DNA from: JACKFB01 sp041389525
GTDB taxonomy: Bacteria > Myxococcota_A > UBA9042 > PHBI01 > JACKFB01
Assembly (NCBI GenBank): GCA_041389525.1
Contig: JAWKRR010000014.1
Location: 51,360-115,359, forward strand
Length of the DNA stretch: 64,000 nucleotides
Direction of reading: 5' to 3'
Positions within the stretch are counted from its first letter, which is position 1; each line of letters starts with the position of its first letter. Shown here piece after piece: positions 24,984 to 35,183 of this stretch. The position numbers and the translations under genes are program-made. The notes under the pieces are model-generated. The model saw nothing but the letters and a program-made list of their open reading frames with translations, was not told where the DNA came from and made no database searches.

Positions 24984-26306
24984 ATGATGGCGGAACTCCT
25001 ATGCAACGCGGCGCCGGAGGGCTGCTCGAACGAGGATCTGGGGGACCGGATCACCGAGCTGGCGGCTCATCTGAACGCGGCGAGCTGTCGCTTCCTTGAG
25101 CTCGTCGGGGAGTTCGATCGCAGACAAGCGTGGGCGCAGTGGGGCATCGCTTCGTGCGCGCACTGGCTCTGTTGGAAGTGCGGCATCGGGCTCGGCGCCG
25201 CCGGTGAGAAGGTGCGGGTGGCCCGGCGGCTCGCGGAGCTTCCGCGGCTCTGCGAGGCGTTCCGCTCCGGGGTGCTCAGCTACTCGAAGATGCGGGCGGT
25301 CACCCGCGTGGCCACGCCGGACAACGAGGAGTTCCTGCTACGCGTGGCCCGGACGGGCACGGCGTCGCACCTCGAGAGGCTGTGCCGGGAGCGGCGCCGG
25401 GTCGAGCGGGCCGAGGACGAGAGCGAGGCATCGGAACGCCGACACGCTGAGCGGGCGGTCTCCTGGTGGTGGGATGAGGATGGGGCGCTCGTGCTGAAGG
25501 CGCGGCTCTCGCCCGACGACGGCGCGCTGCTGCTCCGGGCACTGGAGGCGGCGCGGGAGGTGATCCGCGAGGAGGCCCGGAACGCTGGCGAGGAGTGTGG
25601 AGATCTTTCCGCGGAGAGATCCGACGCCCTGGTGCAGCTCGCCGAGACCTGGCTCGCGCGCGGCCCGGGCGAGCTTGCGGGTGGAGAGCGGCACCAGGTC
25701 ATCGTGCACGTCGACGCCGCGACGCTGGCCGACCCGGAGACCGAGGGCCGAAGTGCGGTGGAGGGGGGCCCGCGCCTCTGTCCCGAAACGGCGCGGCGGC
25801 TCGCCTGCGACGCGAGCCGCGTCATCGTCACAGACGGCGAGCAGGGCGAGCCCCTGTCCATCGGCCGCCGCTCGCGGACGATCCCCTCAGCCATCGGCCG
25901 CGCCCTGCGCATTCGCGACGGGGGCTGCCGTTTCCCCGGCTGCCAGAATCGGCGATTCGTCGACGGCCATCACATCCGACATTGGGCCAATGGCGGCGAG
26001 ACCAGCCTCGACAACCTCGTCCTCCTCTGCCGCCGTCACCACCGCCTCGTCCACGAGGGCGGCTTCGAGGTGGCGCGCGGGCGCAACGGCCAACTGCGCT
26101 TCCGCACACCCGAAGGCTGCGAGCTCCTCGCCGCGCCGCCGCTGCCGACCCTCGACCCAGGCGCGCCCGAGCGTCTCGCCGCCGCACACCGCCGCCGAGG
26201 CCTCGACATCGGTCCGACGACGACCCTCCCAGGCTGGCGCGGCGAACCGATGGACTACACCATCGCCCACGGCATCCTCGCCGACCTGGCGCGAGCAGGT
26301 CCGTGA
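24984..26306 (+). CDS. DUF222 / HNH endonuclease (13E12-type)
   Basis: I chose ATG 24984 (or the adjacent 24987) because AGGGAG lies 4-7 bases upstream and a promoter overlaps the alternative ATG at 24945; this gives 440 residues. The N-terminal three-quarters is the helical DUF222 region (AAHLNAASCRFLELV, then FRSGVLSYSKMRAV). The C-terminal quarter is an HNH nuclease: CRFPGC at about 315, GHHIRHWANGGETSLDNLVLLC around 328-350, then RRHHRLVH. All expected metal and catalytic histidines are present. This family is abundant and multi-copy in actinobacteria and some myxobacteria; its biological role is poorly known. Neighbours are an MNT/HEPN pair and a restriction locus, so a defence or mobile context is likely. 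Confidence 0.93.
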   Translation: MMAELLCNAAPEGCSNEDLGDRITELAAHLNAASCRFLELVGEFDRRQAWAQWGIASCAHWLCWKCGIGLGAAGEKVRVARRLAELPRLCEAFRSGVLSYSKMRAVTRVATPDNEEFLLRVARTGTASHLERLCRERRRVERAEDESEASERRHAERAVSWWWDEDGALVLKARLSPDDGALLLRALEAAREVIREEARNAGEECGDLSAERSDALVQLAETWLARGPGELAGGERHQVIVHVDAATLADPETEGRSAVEGGPRLCPETARRLACDASRVIVTDGEQGEPLSIGRRSRTIPSAIGRALRIRDGGCRFPGCQNRRFVDGHHIRHWANGGETSLDNLVLLCRRHHRLVHEGGFEVARGRNGQLRFRTPEGCELLAAPPLPTLDPGAPERLAAAHRRRGLDIGPTTTLPGWRGEPMDYTIAHGILADLARAGP

Positions 26307-26512
26307 CCAGGACCAGCGGTGTCAGGCACCCACCATACCGTTGCCGCGCACCGCGTTCTTGCACCGTAGCGGGCCGCCGGGGTCGCGTGCCGGGAAGCGG
26401 GTGGCGGGTCACGTCGGCGGGGGAGCGGGCGGCGGGATGGTCAATTGCCGTGGCTCCTGACAGCACAGGCGCTACAATGGGGTGCACCAGCACCTCGCCT
26501 CTGGAGCCAGTC

Positions 26513-26720
26513 ATGGCCACCCCGCCCCGCATCACCTTCGATCCGTCAGTTATGGGCGGGAAGCCGTGCATTCGCGGGCTCCGGGTCACCGTCGGTACCG
26601 TAGTAGGTTTGCTCGCATCCGGGCATTCGCCGAGCGAGATCCTCGCGCTCTACCGTATCACCTCGCCGCGCCAGGGGTGACGCGCTAGAGCTGTCCCGTC
26701 GAGGATCTCGCGCCGATGCG
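26513..26720 (+). pseudogene. DUF433 antitoxin-like gene, frameshifted
   Basis: ATG 26513 has a CTGGAG ribosome-binding sequence six bases upstream. The first 40 codons read as a good DUF433 domain (TFDPSVMGGKPCIRGLRVTV, then GLLASGHSPSEILALY). After LALY the frame goes wrong and stops at 26680. The expected continuation (a PYL-S/A-P-x-DVRAALELS-like helix) can be glimpsed in other frames up to about 26720, so at least one or two indels have occurred. DUF433 proteins normally pair with a DUF5615 PIN-like toxin; none is recognisable downstream. Confidence 0.75.
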
Positions 26721-27135
26721 AGCACGCGCGGTTGCGTGTCGCGGTGGGAGGTGCGGGATGGTTGGGACGGAGCACGCGCAGGTCAGCAACGATACCGTTG
26801 ATGAGCGTCGAGCTCGGCCTCTTGCTCGGGCGTCAACACGGCGCATCGCGGTCACGATTTCGATACAATCGTCTTGGACGGCTAAAGATCCATGTGGCGG
26901 AATAAGATCACATCTCCCCAGTTGTGCAGGCCGTTACACTTCACCGCCTCACGATGCACCGAGCCCATGCCGATCTCCACGATACGACCGCCAGCAGGCG
27001 CTTCGTGTCGAAATAGGCGTCAGGCGCCTGCGGCACCACCGCGCGGGGGCCGTTGCTGGGGGCAGGCTTCCGGGCTAGGTTTCCCGCGACGCGGGGATTG
27101 GCGCAGGGTTTGAGCGACTGAGAGTGGGAGGCGCG
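26721..27135. other. Degenerate spacer upstream of hsdM
   Basis: I find no gene in this stretch. Open frames exist but none resembles a family. A minus-strand run at 26783-26839 reads VLTPEQEAELDAHQRYRC and ends in a stop, looking like the tail of a small antitoxin-type protein, but nothing supports the rest of such a gene. GGGAGG at 27126-27131 is the ribosome binding site of hsdM. Confidence 0.4.
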
Positions 27136-28380
27136 GTGATCACTGGCGACATCAAGAATCAGGTAGACGGCATCTGGACCACGTTTTGGACCGGATCGAG
27201 CAGTCTCGAAATTCTTCGGCGATCTCGTATCTGCTCTTCATCAAGCAACTCGACGATCTCGAGCTGGCGCAGAAACGGAAGGCGCAACGGCTCGGCGGGG
27301 CGGTTGAGAACGCCCGCTTTTGGGCCTGAGCAGCATCTGCGGTGGTCGCGGGTCGCCGAAGCCTGGCGGCGGGCCGAAAATGCTGAGGCTGGTCGCGATG
27401 AGGTCTTTCCCCTTCATCAAGACCCTCGGCGGCGATGGGGCGGCGACGTCTTACGCGCGCCATATGAAGGTTTCTTGGTCTTCCTCATCACCTCGCCGGC
27501 GCTGCTGACCAGCGTGGTCGATCGAATGGAGAAGCTCCGCTCGAGGACCGCGACACCAGAGCGACCTTTACAGTACATGCTGTCGAAGCTGACCACCGCC
27601 GGTCGGAACGGCCAGTTCCGCACGCCGCGTCACATCATCCGCATGATGGTCGAGATGGTCTCGCCCACCGTCGCAGAACGTTGTCTGCGACCCGGCCTGC
27701 GGCTTTGCGGGCTTTCTGGTCTCGGCCGCCGAGTACCTGCGCGAGCTGACCAGCGGGCCAAAACCTCGTATCGCCGCGCGCTGCGGCACTTCTCAAAGGC
27801 ATGTTTACGCTTCGGGCACTGACGCGACCCGCGCTGCATGTCGAAGCAGATCTGAACATGATGCTGCACGGCCTCGATGACCCGAACATCGAGGCCGACG
27901 ACTCGCTGGCCCAGACCGCCGAGTCGCCCGGTTCGCCGCGCTCCACGGCCAGGTGTCCGTCATCTTGGCCAATCCGCCGTTCAAGGGCTCGGTCAACGTG
28001 GCGCTGGTGGCAGACGACCTGCTGAAGGCCACCGGGCAGTCCAGCAAGAAGACGGCGCAGGCCAAGACCGCAAGGACGGCGACAAGAAGAAGGGCCCCGC
28101 GGCCAAGACGGAGCTGCTCTTTTTGGCCCTGATGCTGCGCCTGTGCACATCGGCGGGCGGGCGGCGGTCATCGTCCCCGACGGGGTGCTCTTCGGCTCGA
28201 CCGGCGCCCACAAGGCCATCCGCAAGCTGCTGGTCGAAAAGCACCTGCTCGAGGGCGTCGTCTCGATGCCCTCGGGCGTGTTCAAGCCCTATAGCGGCGT
28301 GTCGACGAACGCTTCCTCGCCTCGGGCAGCCGGCCTTCCGCCAAGTCGGTTCTTCGCGCCGCGGTAGCCGACAACAGCAG
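27136..28380 (+). pseudogene. hsdM: Type I restriction-modification DNA methyltransferase subunit, multiply frameshifted
   Basis: The start GTG 27136 gives VITGDIKNQVDGIWTTFWTG, the typical HsdM N-terminus. The remainder is recognisable only by changing frame about nine times: ISYLLFIKQLDDLELAQKRK, FPFIKTLGGDGAATSYARHM, LLTSVVDRMEKLR, MLSKLTTAGRNGQFRTPRHI, motif I DPACGFAGFLVSAAEYLRE, NMMLHGLDDPNIEADDSLAQ, the catalytic NPPF (27971-27982), VIVPDGVLFGSTGAHKAIRK and GVFKPYSGVST. Motif I has Phe where Thr is usual. The C-terminal third is not recognisable after about 28300. Protein-level conservation between the breaks is high, so the indels are either very recent decay or a local sequence-quality problem. 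Confidence 0.85.
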
Positions 28381-28760
28381 CAGCCGCGCCGGAAGAGGTC
28401 GCCAGCAATATCTGGGCGTCGTCATCAACGCGATTGACCGGGCCGAAAGGCGCCAGAGCAGGCCAGAGAAGCCAGCGTTCACCTTAAACCCGGCCAGATC
28501 AGAGGCCACTGGCTGTATCGATCGTCAGGTACAGGGAATCAACGCCACATGGCGGTACGACCCGCCGCGGTGATCATCAAGAGCGTCTGGGGGCTGAACG
28601 AAGTCAATGGACACCCGCTTGCTTTTTACGAAGTCTTCAGCCTGACGTACCGGAACCAGCCCTACAGCGCGGTTGGCCGCTCGTGCCGCTAGACGAGCAT
28701 TCGCGACTGTATGGGCTCTGATCGACGGTAGCCAGCCGGCGGCTACAGTGCCATCAGGTA
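28381..28760 (+). other. Unrecognisable stretch between hsdM and hsdS
   Basis: This should hold the hsdM C-terminus and the first part of hsdS, but I find no matching peptide in any frame. It is either deleted and scrambled or too divergent to see. Confidence 0.4.
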
Positions 28761-29838
28761 GCTGCCAGTGGCATGGTGACCCATCCAGAGTGGGCCGTGC
28801 GGGCATTCGCGGGCACGCGGGGGCAGTGGCGCCTGGAGAGCGGCGACATCCTGTTCAGCCACATCAACAGCCTTCCTCACATCGACGAAGCCCACCTCCG
28901 ACTCGCCACCCGAACTGATCCACGGGATGAACCTGCTCGCACTGCGCTCAAAGCGTGCCGCCTCTGCCGGAGTTCGCGATCCGTCTGTTTCCGAACCCCG
29001 CAATTCCGCCGGGGGTACATTCGGTACGCCAGAGCGTTAACAAGTCAGTGTCTCCGTATCGAAACTCAAGAAGGTGAAGATTCCCTCCCGCCCCTGGCCG
29101 AGCAGCGCCGGATCGCGGACATCCTCGACAAGGCCGACGCCATCCGGCGCAAGCGCAAGGAGGCCATCGCGCTGACCGACGAGCTGCTGCGGTCCGCCTT
29201 CCTGGAGATGTTCGGCGACCCGGTGACTAACCCGAAGGGGTGGCCCGTGAAGAGGCTGGGTGCCGCCATCTCGAAATCACCGCGGGCTGGAGCGCTGGGG
29301 GCGAAGACCGAGCGATGTCGGACGCCGATGTGGGTGTCCTAGAGTGAGCGCGGTGACCTCGGGCTGGTACAGGCCAGACGAGTACAAGGCCGTGCCTCGG
29401 TCGTCCGTCGAACGCCAGTTGGTGGTACCTGAGCGCGGCGATTTGCTTTTCTCGCGCGCGAACACCCGCGACCTTGTCGCGGCGACTTGCCCATCGTGGA
29501 GGAGACCGCGGCTTTGACGTCTTCCTGCCAGACAAGCTGTGGCGCATCTCGACAAAGCCGTCGGTACTCCTGCCTGAAGTGCTGGCATTCACGCTGAAGC
29601 ACCCGAGATTCCGACACGGGCTCACGAAGCAGGCGACTGGAACGAGCGGGTCGATGCTGAACATCTCGCAGAACAAGGTCGAGACATTCCGACGCCGCTT
29701 CCGCCCCTTGACCTGCAGCGACGATTCGCGGCGATCTTCTGGAGAACCTCGAAGCTGCGGCGCAAGTTAGGACGAACTCCGAGCAGTCCGACCACCTCTT
29801 CAACTCCTGGTCAGCGCGCCTTTCGCGGCGAGCTGTAG
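28761..29838 (+). pseudogene. hsdS: Type I restriction-modification specificity subunit, frameshifted
   Basis: Recognisable HsdS pieces occur in order but in different frames: LESGDILFSHINSLPHI, HGMNLLALRSK, then a conserved spacer (LPPLAEQRRIADILDKADAI followed by RRKRKEAIALTDELLRSAFL), the second target-recognition half (YKAVPRSSVERQLVVPERGD, LPDKLWRIS), GTSGSMLNISQNKVETF, and the usual C-terminus RAFRGEL ending at TAG 29836-29838. The layout is the normal two-TRD HsdS. At least four frame changes are needed, so no full-length protein is made from this sequence as given. Confidence 0.85.
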
Positions 29839-29850
29839 GCGAGCTTGGCG

Positions 29851-32800
29851 ATGGCCTCGAACTTCGACTTCCTCCCGGGCTCGCCACGCGGATTTTGGCG
29901 GACCACGCCGCTCAGGCCGAGGGGCTGGTGTATTCGGCGCCGCGGGCTTCGTGCTTCTACGCACGATTCGCGCTGGAACGGCGGTCCACTGGCTCTACGC
30001 CAACGACGCGTATCTGCGGAAGCGCCTTACGACCAGAACCTCGGCGCTGATCCACGAGCAGACGTTCAAGGACAACCTGCCGCCGGGGCTCTTTGCGAAG
30101 GTGCGGACGGTCCTGAAGGTCGGCAATCTGGCGGCGCATGACGCTCGGGCGTTACGCAGGTGCGCGACGCGACCCATGTGGTCGGCGAGCTCTTCCACTT
30201 TCTGTACTGGGTCTCGCGGACCTATGCGCCTGAGGAGGCGGCGCATCCGAAGGTGGCGTTCTGACGCGGGGCTGATTCGAAGCCGGTGGCGGGCGGGGCT
30301 GCGGGGCAGGGCGGCGTCGACCTGTCGCTGGCGGAGGTGCAGCGACTACAGGAGGAGAAGTCGCAGGCTCAGGCGATGCTGCGGATCGCTGAGGACCGGA
30401 GTGCTCAGACCGAGGCGGAGCTGAAGCGGCTTGTCGCGGAGATCGCGGCGCTGAAGAAGGCGAACGCGGCGGTCGTGGACGAGCACGACTATCACGAGGC
30501 CGACACCCGCAAGTACTTGATCGACGTGCTGCTGCGGGAGGCGGGCTGGCCTGTGGGGGAGGCCGGGTGGACGGAGTTCGAGGTGCGGGGGATGCCGAGC
30601 GCTAGCGGCGTGGGCTACGTGGACTATGTGCTGTGGGGGGACGACGGGAAGCCGCTGGCGCTGGTGGAGGCGAAGCGGACGATGCATGGGGCGGCGAAGG
30701 GGAAGCACCAGGCGACGCTCTACGCGGACTGTCTGGAGGCGCAGTACGGCAGGCGGCCGGTCATCTTCTGAACGGGTATGAGCACACTGGTTGGGACGAC
30801 CGCAGCTACCCGCCGCGGGAGGTGCCGGGGTTTCTGCGCAGGGCGAGCTGGAGCTGTTGCACTGGCGGCGGGGGAGCTCGGAAGGGCTGGGGGCGGTCGA
30901 GCTCGACGCGGGGATGTCGCTGGGCGTAGCTATCAGGCTGAGGCGATACGGCGCATCACGGAGCACTTCGAGGAGGCGAGCGCGGCAGAAAGGCGCTGCT
31001 GGTGATGGCAACCGGCTGGAAAACCGCAGATGGTCATACGCGCTGGTGAATGCTGACACGGGCGAACTGGGTGAAAGCGGTGCTGTTCGCCGCTGGTCTG
31101 CGCTGCAAGCAAGGCGGAGCGGGCGTTCAAGCGGCATCTGCCGTCGGCGATGGTCGCGGACCTGACGCGTGACGATGGGTCGAACGCGAGCGTGGTGCTG
31201 TCGACGTACCCGACGATGCTCAACCGCATCAACGATGTGGAGGGCGGCGAGCGGCAGTTCGGGCCGGGGTACTTCGATCTGGTCATCGTCGATGACCGCA
31301 TCGGTCGATCTACAAGAAGTACTCAGCGCTCTTTGAGTACTTCGACGCGCTGCTGGTGGGAGCTGACCGCGACGCCGCGAGAGGAGATCCACCACGACAC
31401 GTATGGGATCTTCGACCTGGAGCCGGGGGTGCCGTCGTTCGCGTACGAGCTGGACGCGGCGATTGAGGACGGGTTCCTGGTGCCGCCGCGGGGGGTGAGC
31501 GTGCCCTTCAAGTTCATCCAAGCCGGCGTGAAGTACGCGGAGCTGTCGGCGGCTGAGAAGGAGGAATACGAGGAGAAGGTCTGGGACGAGGACGAGCGGC
31601 CCGGGCGGGTCGAGGCCAGCAAGATGTTTCGGTGGCTCTTCAACGCGGACACGGTGGACAAGGCGCTGGCGCTCTTGATGGAGCAGGGGCTGAAGATCGA
31701 GGGCGGCGACCGGCTGGGGAAGACGATCGTGTTCGCGCGCAACCACGACCACGCCGAGTACATCGTCGAGCGCTTCGACAGGAGCAATCCGAAGTACAAG
31801 GGCAAGTTTGCTCAGGTCATCGACAGCCACAACGACTACGCGCAGTCGCTGCTGGATGACTTTGGCGTGGCGGAGGGCGAGCCGACCATCGCGGTCTCGG
31901 TGGACATGCTCGACACGGGCGTGGACGTGCCCGAGGTGCTGAATCTGGTGTTCTTCAAGAGCGTGCGCTCGCGGGTGAAGTTCAACCAGATGATCGGGCG
32001 GGGCACGCGGCTGTGCGCGGACTTGTTTGGGCCGGGGAAGAACAAAGAGGAGTTCCTGGTCTTCGACCTGTGCGGGAACTTCGAGTTCTTCGACGCGGAC
32101 CTGAAGCGGGCGGAGTCGAAGCCGGGGGACGCGTTGAGCGCGCGGCTGGTGAAGGCGCGGATCGAGCTGGCGCTGCTCATCGATGCTAGCGAGGCGGGTG
32201 AGTCGCGGGTCGATGATGTGAAGGGAAAGTACCTGGATGGCGCCGCGGTGACGCTGCGGTGCGAGCTGTTGGACTGGCTGCACCAGCACGTCGCGACGAT
32301 GGAGCCCGGTGAAGACGATCCCTGGTGCGGGCGGCGGCGCTGCGCGATCGGAAGTTCGGACGTGAGCGAAGGCGTTAAAGAGCAGCTGGAAGCGAAGATG
32401 GGACACTGCGGATCTGCAAGAGCGGCATCAACACTGCCGGCGGGATGCCGCCCAAGGACGATGCTGGCCGGGGGTTGATACTGTCGCCAGGCGGAGGTGT
32501 CAAACAGACTACCGGCGTATTGACTCAGGTGCACGCGGGACAAGATCCGCGACTACTTTCGCCAAAGGCTGCTGGCGGAGAAGCAGAACGTCCCCGATTG
32601 GTGGCGGAGCACATGGAGCTCATCGAGGAGATCCAGGCGGAGACGTGGTGGACCGACGTCACGCTGCCGATGGTCGAGTTGGTGCGGCGGAGGCTGCGGG
32701 GGCTGATTCAGTTCATCGACCTGAAGCGGCGGCCGCCCATCGAGACCGACTTCGAAGACGCGATGGGCGAGGCCGTCGACCATGAGGTGCCCATCGAACA

Positions 32801-33302
32801 GACCGGGTTCAGCCGCCACCAGTATCGAAAGAAGGTGGAGCGCTTCATCCGCGACCACGAGGCGCACGTCGTCATCGCCAAGCTGAAGCGGAACCAGGCG
32901 CTGACCCCGACGGACCTACAGTCGCTGGAGACGATGCTCTTCAGCGCGCCGGAGGTGGAGAGCCGCGAGCGCTTCGAGCTGGTGTTCGGGAAGGACCAGC
33001 CGCTGGCGCTCTTCATCCGCAAGCTGGTGGGCCTGGACCGGGCGGCGGCGAAGGCGGCGTTCAGCGTGTACCTCGACCGAGCGGGTCTTGGCGCGAATCA
33101 GATTCGCTTCATCGAGACCATCATCGACCACCTGACGCAGAACGGCGTGATGGACCCGGGGTTGCTCTACGAGCCGCCGTTCACCGACCTGCACTTCGAG
33201 GGGCTGGACGGTGTCTTCCCGGCGCCGACGGACGCGGACAATATCGTGTCGATCGTGCGGTCGTTCAGCGAGGGCGTGCAGGGCGAGGCGCGGCGGGCCT
33301 GA
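29851..33302 (+). pseudogene. hsdR: Type I restriction endonuclease subunit R, frameshifted
   Basis: The gene starts MASNFDFLPG at 29851, 12 bases after hsdS. An N-terminal DUF4145-like part is split over frames, and the nuclease-type segment (EVRGMPSASGVGYVDYVLW, ALVEAKRTMHG) lies in an intact frame to 30771. The helicase follows. Walker A reads MATGWKT (31005-31025), one residue short of the usual ATGSGKT, and the DEAH box is broken by a frameshift near 31290. Helicase motifs from LTATPREEI to GRGTRLCADLFGPGKNKEEF (about 31360-32320) form one intact frame. The C-terminal ~240 codons (about 32560-33302) are again intact. At least six frame changes are required. Confidence 0.88.
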
Positions 33303-33335
33303 GCGCTCGGGAGATGAGGCCGGCAACCCTCGGGA

Positions 33336-33565
33336 GGGGGTGGTCGGCCGCGGGCGGCGTGGGGCGGACCTCTTCGAGGGGTCGGCGGGGGCGACTTGGT
33401 GGTGGCTTCGGGACCCCTTGCGGGGGTGATCGGCCAGGGGCGGCGTGGGCGGGGACCCCTCGGAGGGGTGGTCGCCGGGGCTTGCTGGCGCTTTGGGGCC
33501 CCCTCGGAGGGGTGATCGCTCACGGGGCGCGTGGCGGGGGACCCCTCCGAGGGGTCGGGGGGCGG
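33336..33565. repeat. Three tandem copies of an 86-bp repeat
   Basis: Imperfect units begin near 33336, 33422 and 33508 (exact 86-base spacing of the ggggTgrTCGgcc core at 33341, 33427 and 33513). Each unit contains a palindromic ACCCCTCsGAGGGGT-type hairpin, best formed in units 2 and 3. The third unit is truncated. The array lies directly after the hsdR stop, in a 378-bp gap (33303-33680) with no gene, so it may double as a terminator for the plus-strand and minus-strand genes that converge here. Confidence 0.75.
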
Positions 33566-33606
33566 TCTCAGACCCCGCGGTACGCACTTGAGATGAGCGC
33601 GTCCCG

Positions 33607-33653
33607 GCGCGGTCGAGCCGGCAGAGGCCCTCGCCGCGCGGGCCGAGGTGGCG
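33607..33653. repeat. 47-bp direct repeat, right copy
   Basis: Same orientation and about 42/47 identity by eye with 23719-23765. It lies between the 86-bp array and the end of the TolC-type gene. Confidence 0.6.
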
Positions 33654-33680
33654 CTCGCCGAGCCGCAGCGGCCGCCGAGG

Positions 33681-35183
33681 TCAGCGTGTTCGGGCGTCCA
33701 GGCGGATATCGCGCGCGCCGAGGAGGGCGCCGCTGAGGTGGTCGATGTCGACGCCTAGCAGGGCCAGGTCTACCTGGGCGCGGACTAGGCGTAGCTCGGC
33801 CTCGCGCAGGTCTTGCCTTGCGCTCAGCAGCTCCAGGGCGATGCCGGCGCCGGCGTTGAAGCGCTCGATTTGGGCTTGGCCGGATTCGCGCGAGTAGCGG
33901 ACGGTGTCCTCCACGAGGCTGATGCGCGCGCGGGCCGCGTCGAGCTGCTGGAAGCGCTCGGTGATGGCCTGGGCCAGGCGCTCGTCGGCGTCTCGCAGGC
34001 GCTGCTCGGCGGCGTCGACGGCCAGGCGGGCTCGGGCCTCGGTCGCCCGAAGTGCGGTGCGGTTGACCGGCATCTCGAAGCGCAGGCCCGCGAAGGCGCT
34101 GACCGCGTCGAAGGTGCCGATCTGCTCCAGCGCCGGGCTCAGGGCGTCGTCTCCCAGGCCGCTCAGGGTCAGCCAGGCGTTGGCGTCCAGCCGCGGTCGG
34201 GCTTGGTTGCGGGCTAGCTCGGCACTCACGCGCGCCGCCTCGACCGTGGCGCGCAGCTCGGCGAGCTGGGGCGACGCGTCGCGCGCCATGGTCAGCGAAT
34301 CGGCCAGGACCGGCACGCGGTCCGGCGGGGTGGGCGGGCCTGCCGCTTGGAGCCCCGCGCTCTGAAGCGGCATGCCCACCTGGCGCGCCAGCTCCAGCGC
34401 GCGCGTGCGCACCAGGGTCTTCGCGCTCAGCAGCGCCTCGTCGATGGCCGCCACCTCGCGACGAAAGGGCAGCACGTCCGCCGGCGCCAAGCGGCCCGCC
34501 TCCTGGCGAAACTCCGCCTCCTTCAACTGCCGCTGCGCCACCGCCAGGGCCTCGGCCTGGATCGCCACGGCCTGCTCGGCGTACCAGAGCTCCCAGTGCG
34601 CCCCGAGCACCGCCTGCACCACCTCGCTGGCCGTCCGCGCCGCCGCGTAGCTCGCCGCGTCGCGCTGCGCCTCGGCCGTCCGCAGGGCCGATAGCCCAGC
34701 CGCCCGCCCGAGATCCCTCAGCAGCGGCTGGCTCACCGAGAACGTCAGGTCCAGCCCGTAGGCCGGGCCCAGCTTGACGCTGCCCCCGCCGGTCGGATCG
34801 ACGTAGGTCTGCGCCGTCCGCGCGAACTGAAGCTGCGCCCCAAGCTGCATTCCGATAGGCAGCGACTGGGTGATCTCGCTCGACAGCGTCAGCGAATCCG
34901 TCGCGCTGGTGTCGATGCCGCCGGCCCGGAGGCTTGGCGTGGCGCGGTGCAGGAAGCCGCCCTCGGCGATGAAGGTCGGGCGATAGCGATACTGTTCGCC
35001 GCGCACCGACAGGCCCGCGCGCTCAAGCTCGATGAGCGCCGCCCGCAAGGTCGGGTTGTGCTCGACCGCGCGGGCCAGGGCGTCCGCCTCGGTCAGCGGC
35101 GTCGCCGGGGAGTCCGCGAGCGCTGGCGCGGAGAAGCAGGCCAGCAAGACGCCGGCACATAGCGCGATTCGTGTGTCATTCAT
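33681..35183 (-). CDS. TolC-type outer membrane efflux protein
   Basis: This is a 500-residue protein from ATG 35183, which overlaps the permease stop by eight bases (ATGAATGA); ATG 35195 is an alternative. A signal peptide (ALCAGVLLACFSAPALA) is followed by the typical start of the outer membrane factor family (LTEADALARAVEHNPTLRAA). Two long alternating helical/strand repeats follow, including QSLPIGMQLGAQLQFARTAQ and a second RARLAVDAAEQRLRDADERL half. It would form the outer membrane channel for the MacA/ABC transporter encoded upstream in the same operon. Confidence 0.92.
   Translation of the reverse strand: MNDTRIALCAGVLLACFSAPALADSPATPLTEADALARAVEHNPTLRAALIELERAGLSVRGEQYRYRPTFIAEGGFLHRATPSLRAGGIDTSATDSLTLSSEITQSLPIGMQLGAQLQFARTAQTYVDPTGGGSVKLGPAYGLDLTFSVSQPLLRDLGRAAGLSALRTAEAQRDAASYAAARTASEVVQAVLGAHWELWYAEQAVAIQAEALAVAQRQLKEAEFRQEAGRLAPADVLPFRREVAAIDEALLSAKTLVRTRALELARQVGMPLQSAGLQAAGPPTPPDRVPVLADSLTMARDASPQLAELRATVEAARVSAELARNQARPRLDANAWLTLSGLGDDALSPALEQIGTFDAVSAFAGLRFEMPVNRTALRATEARARLAVDAAEQRLRDADERLAQAITERFQQLDAARARISLVEDTVRYSRESGQAQIERFNAGAGIALELLSARQDLREAELRLVRAQVDLALLGVDIDHLSGALLGARDIRLDARTR

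Noticed and set aside
26783..26839. Minus-strand peptide VLTPEQEAELDAHQRYRC as an antitoxin gene
   Set aside because: It has the look of the tail of a small addiction-module protein, but an in-frame stop lies just upstream and nothing else supports a gene.
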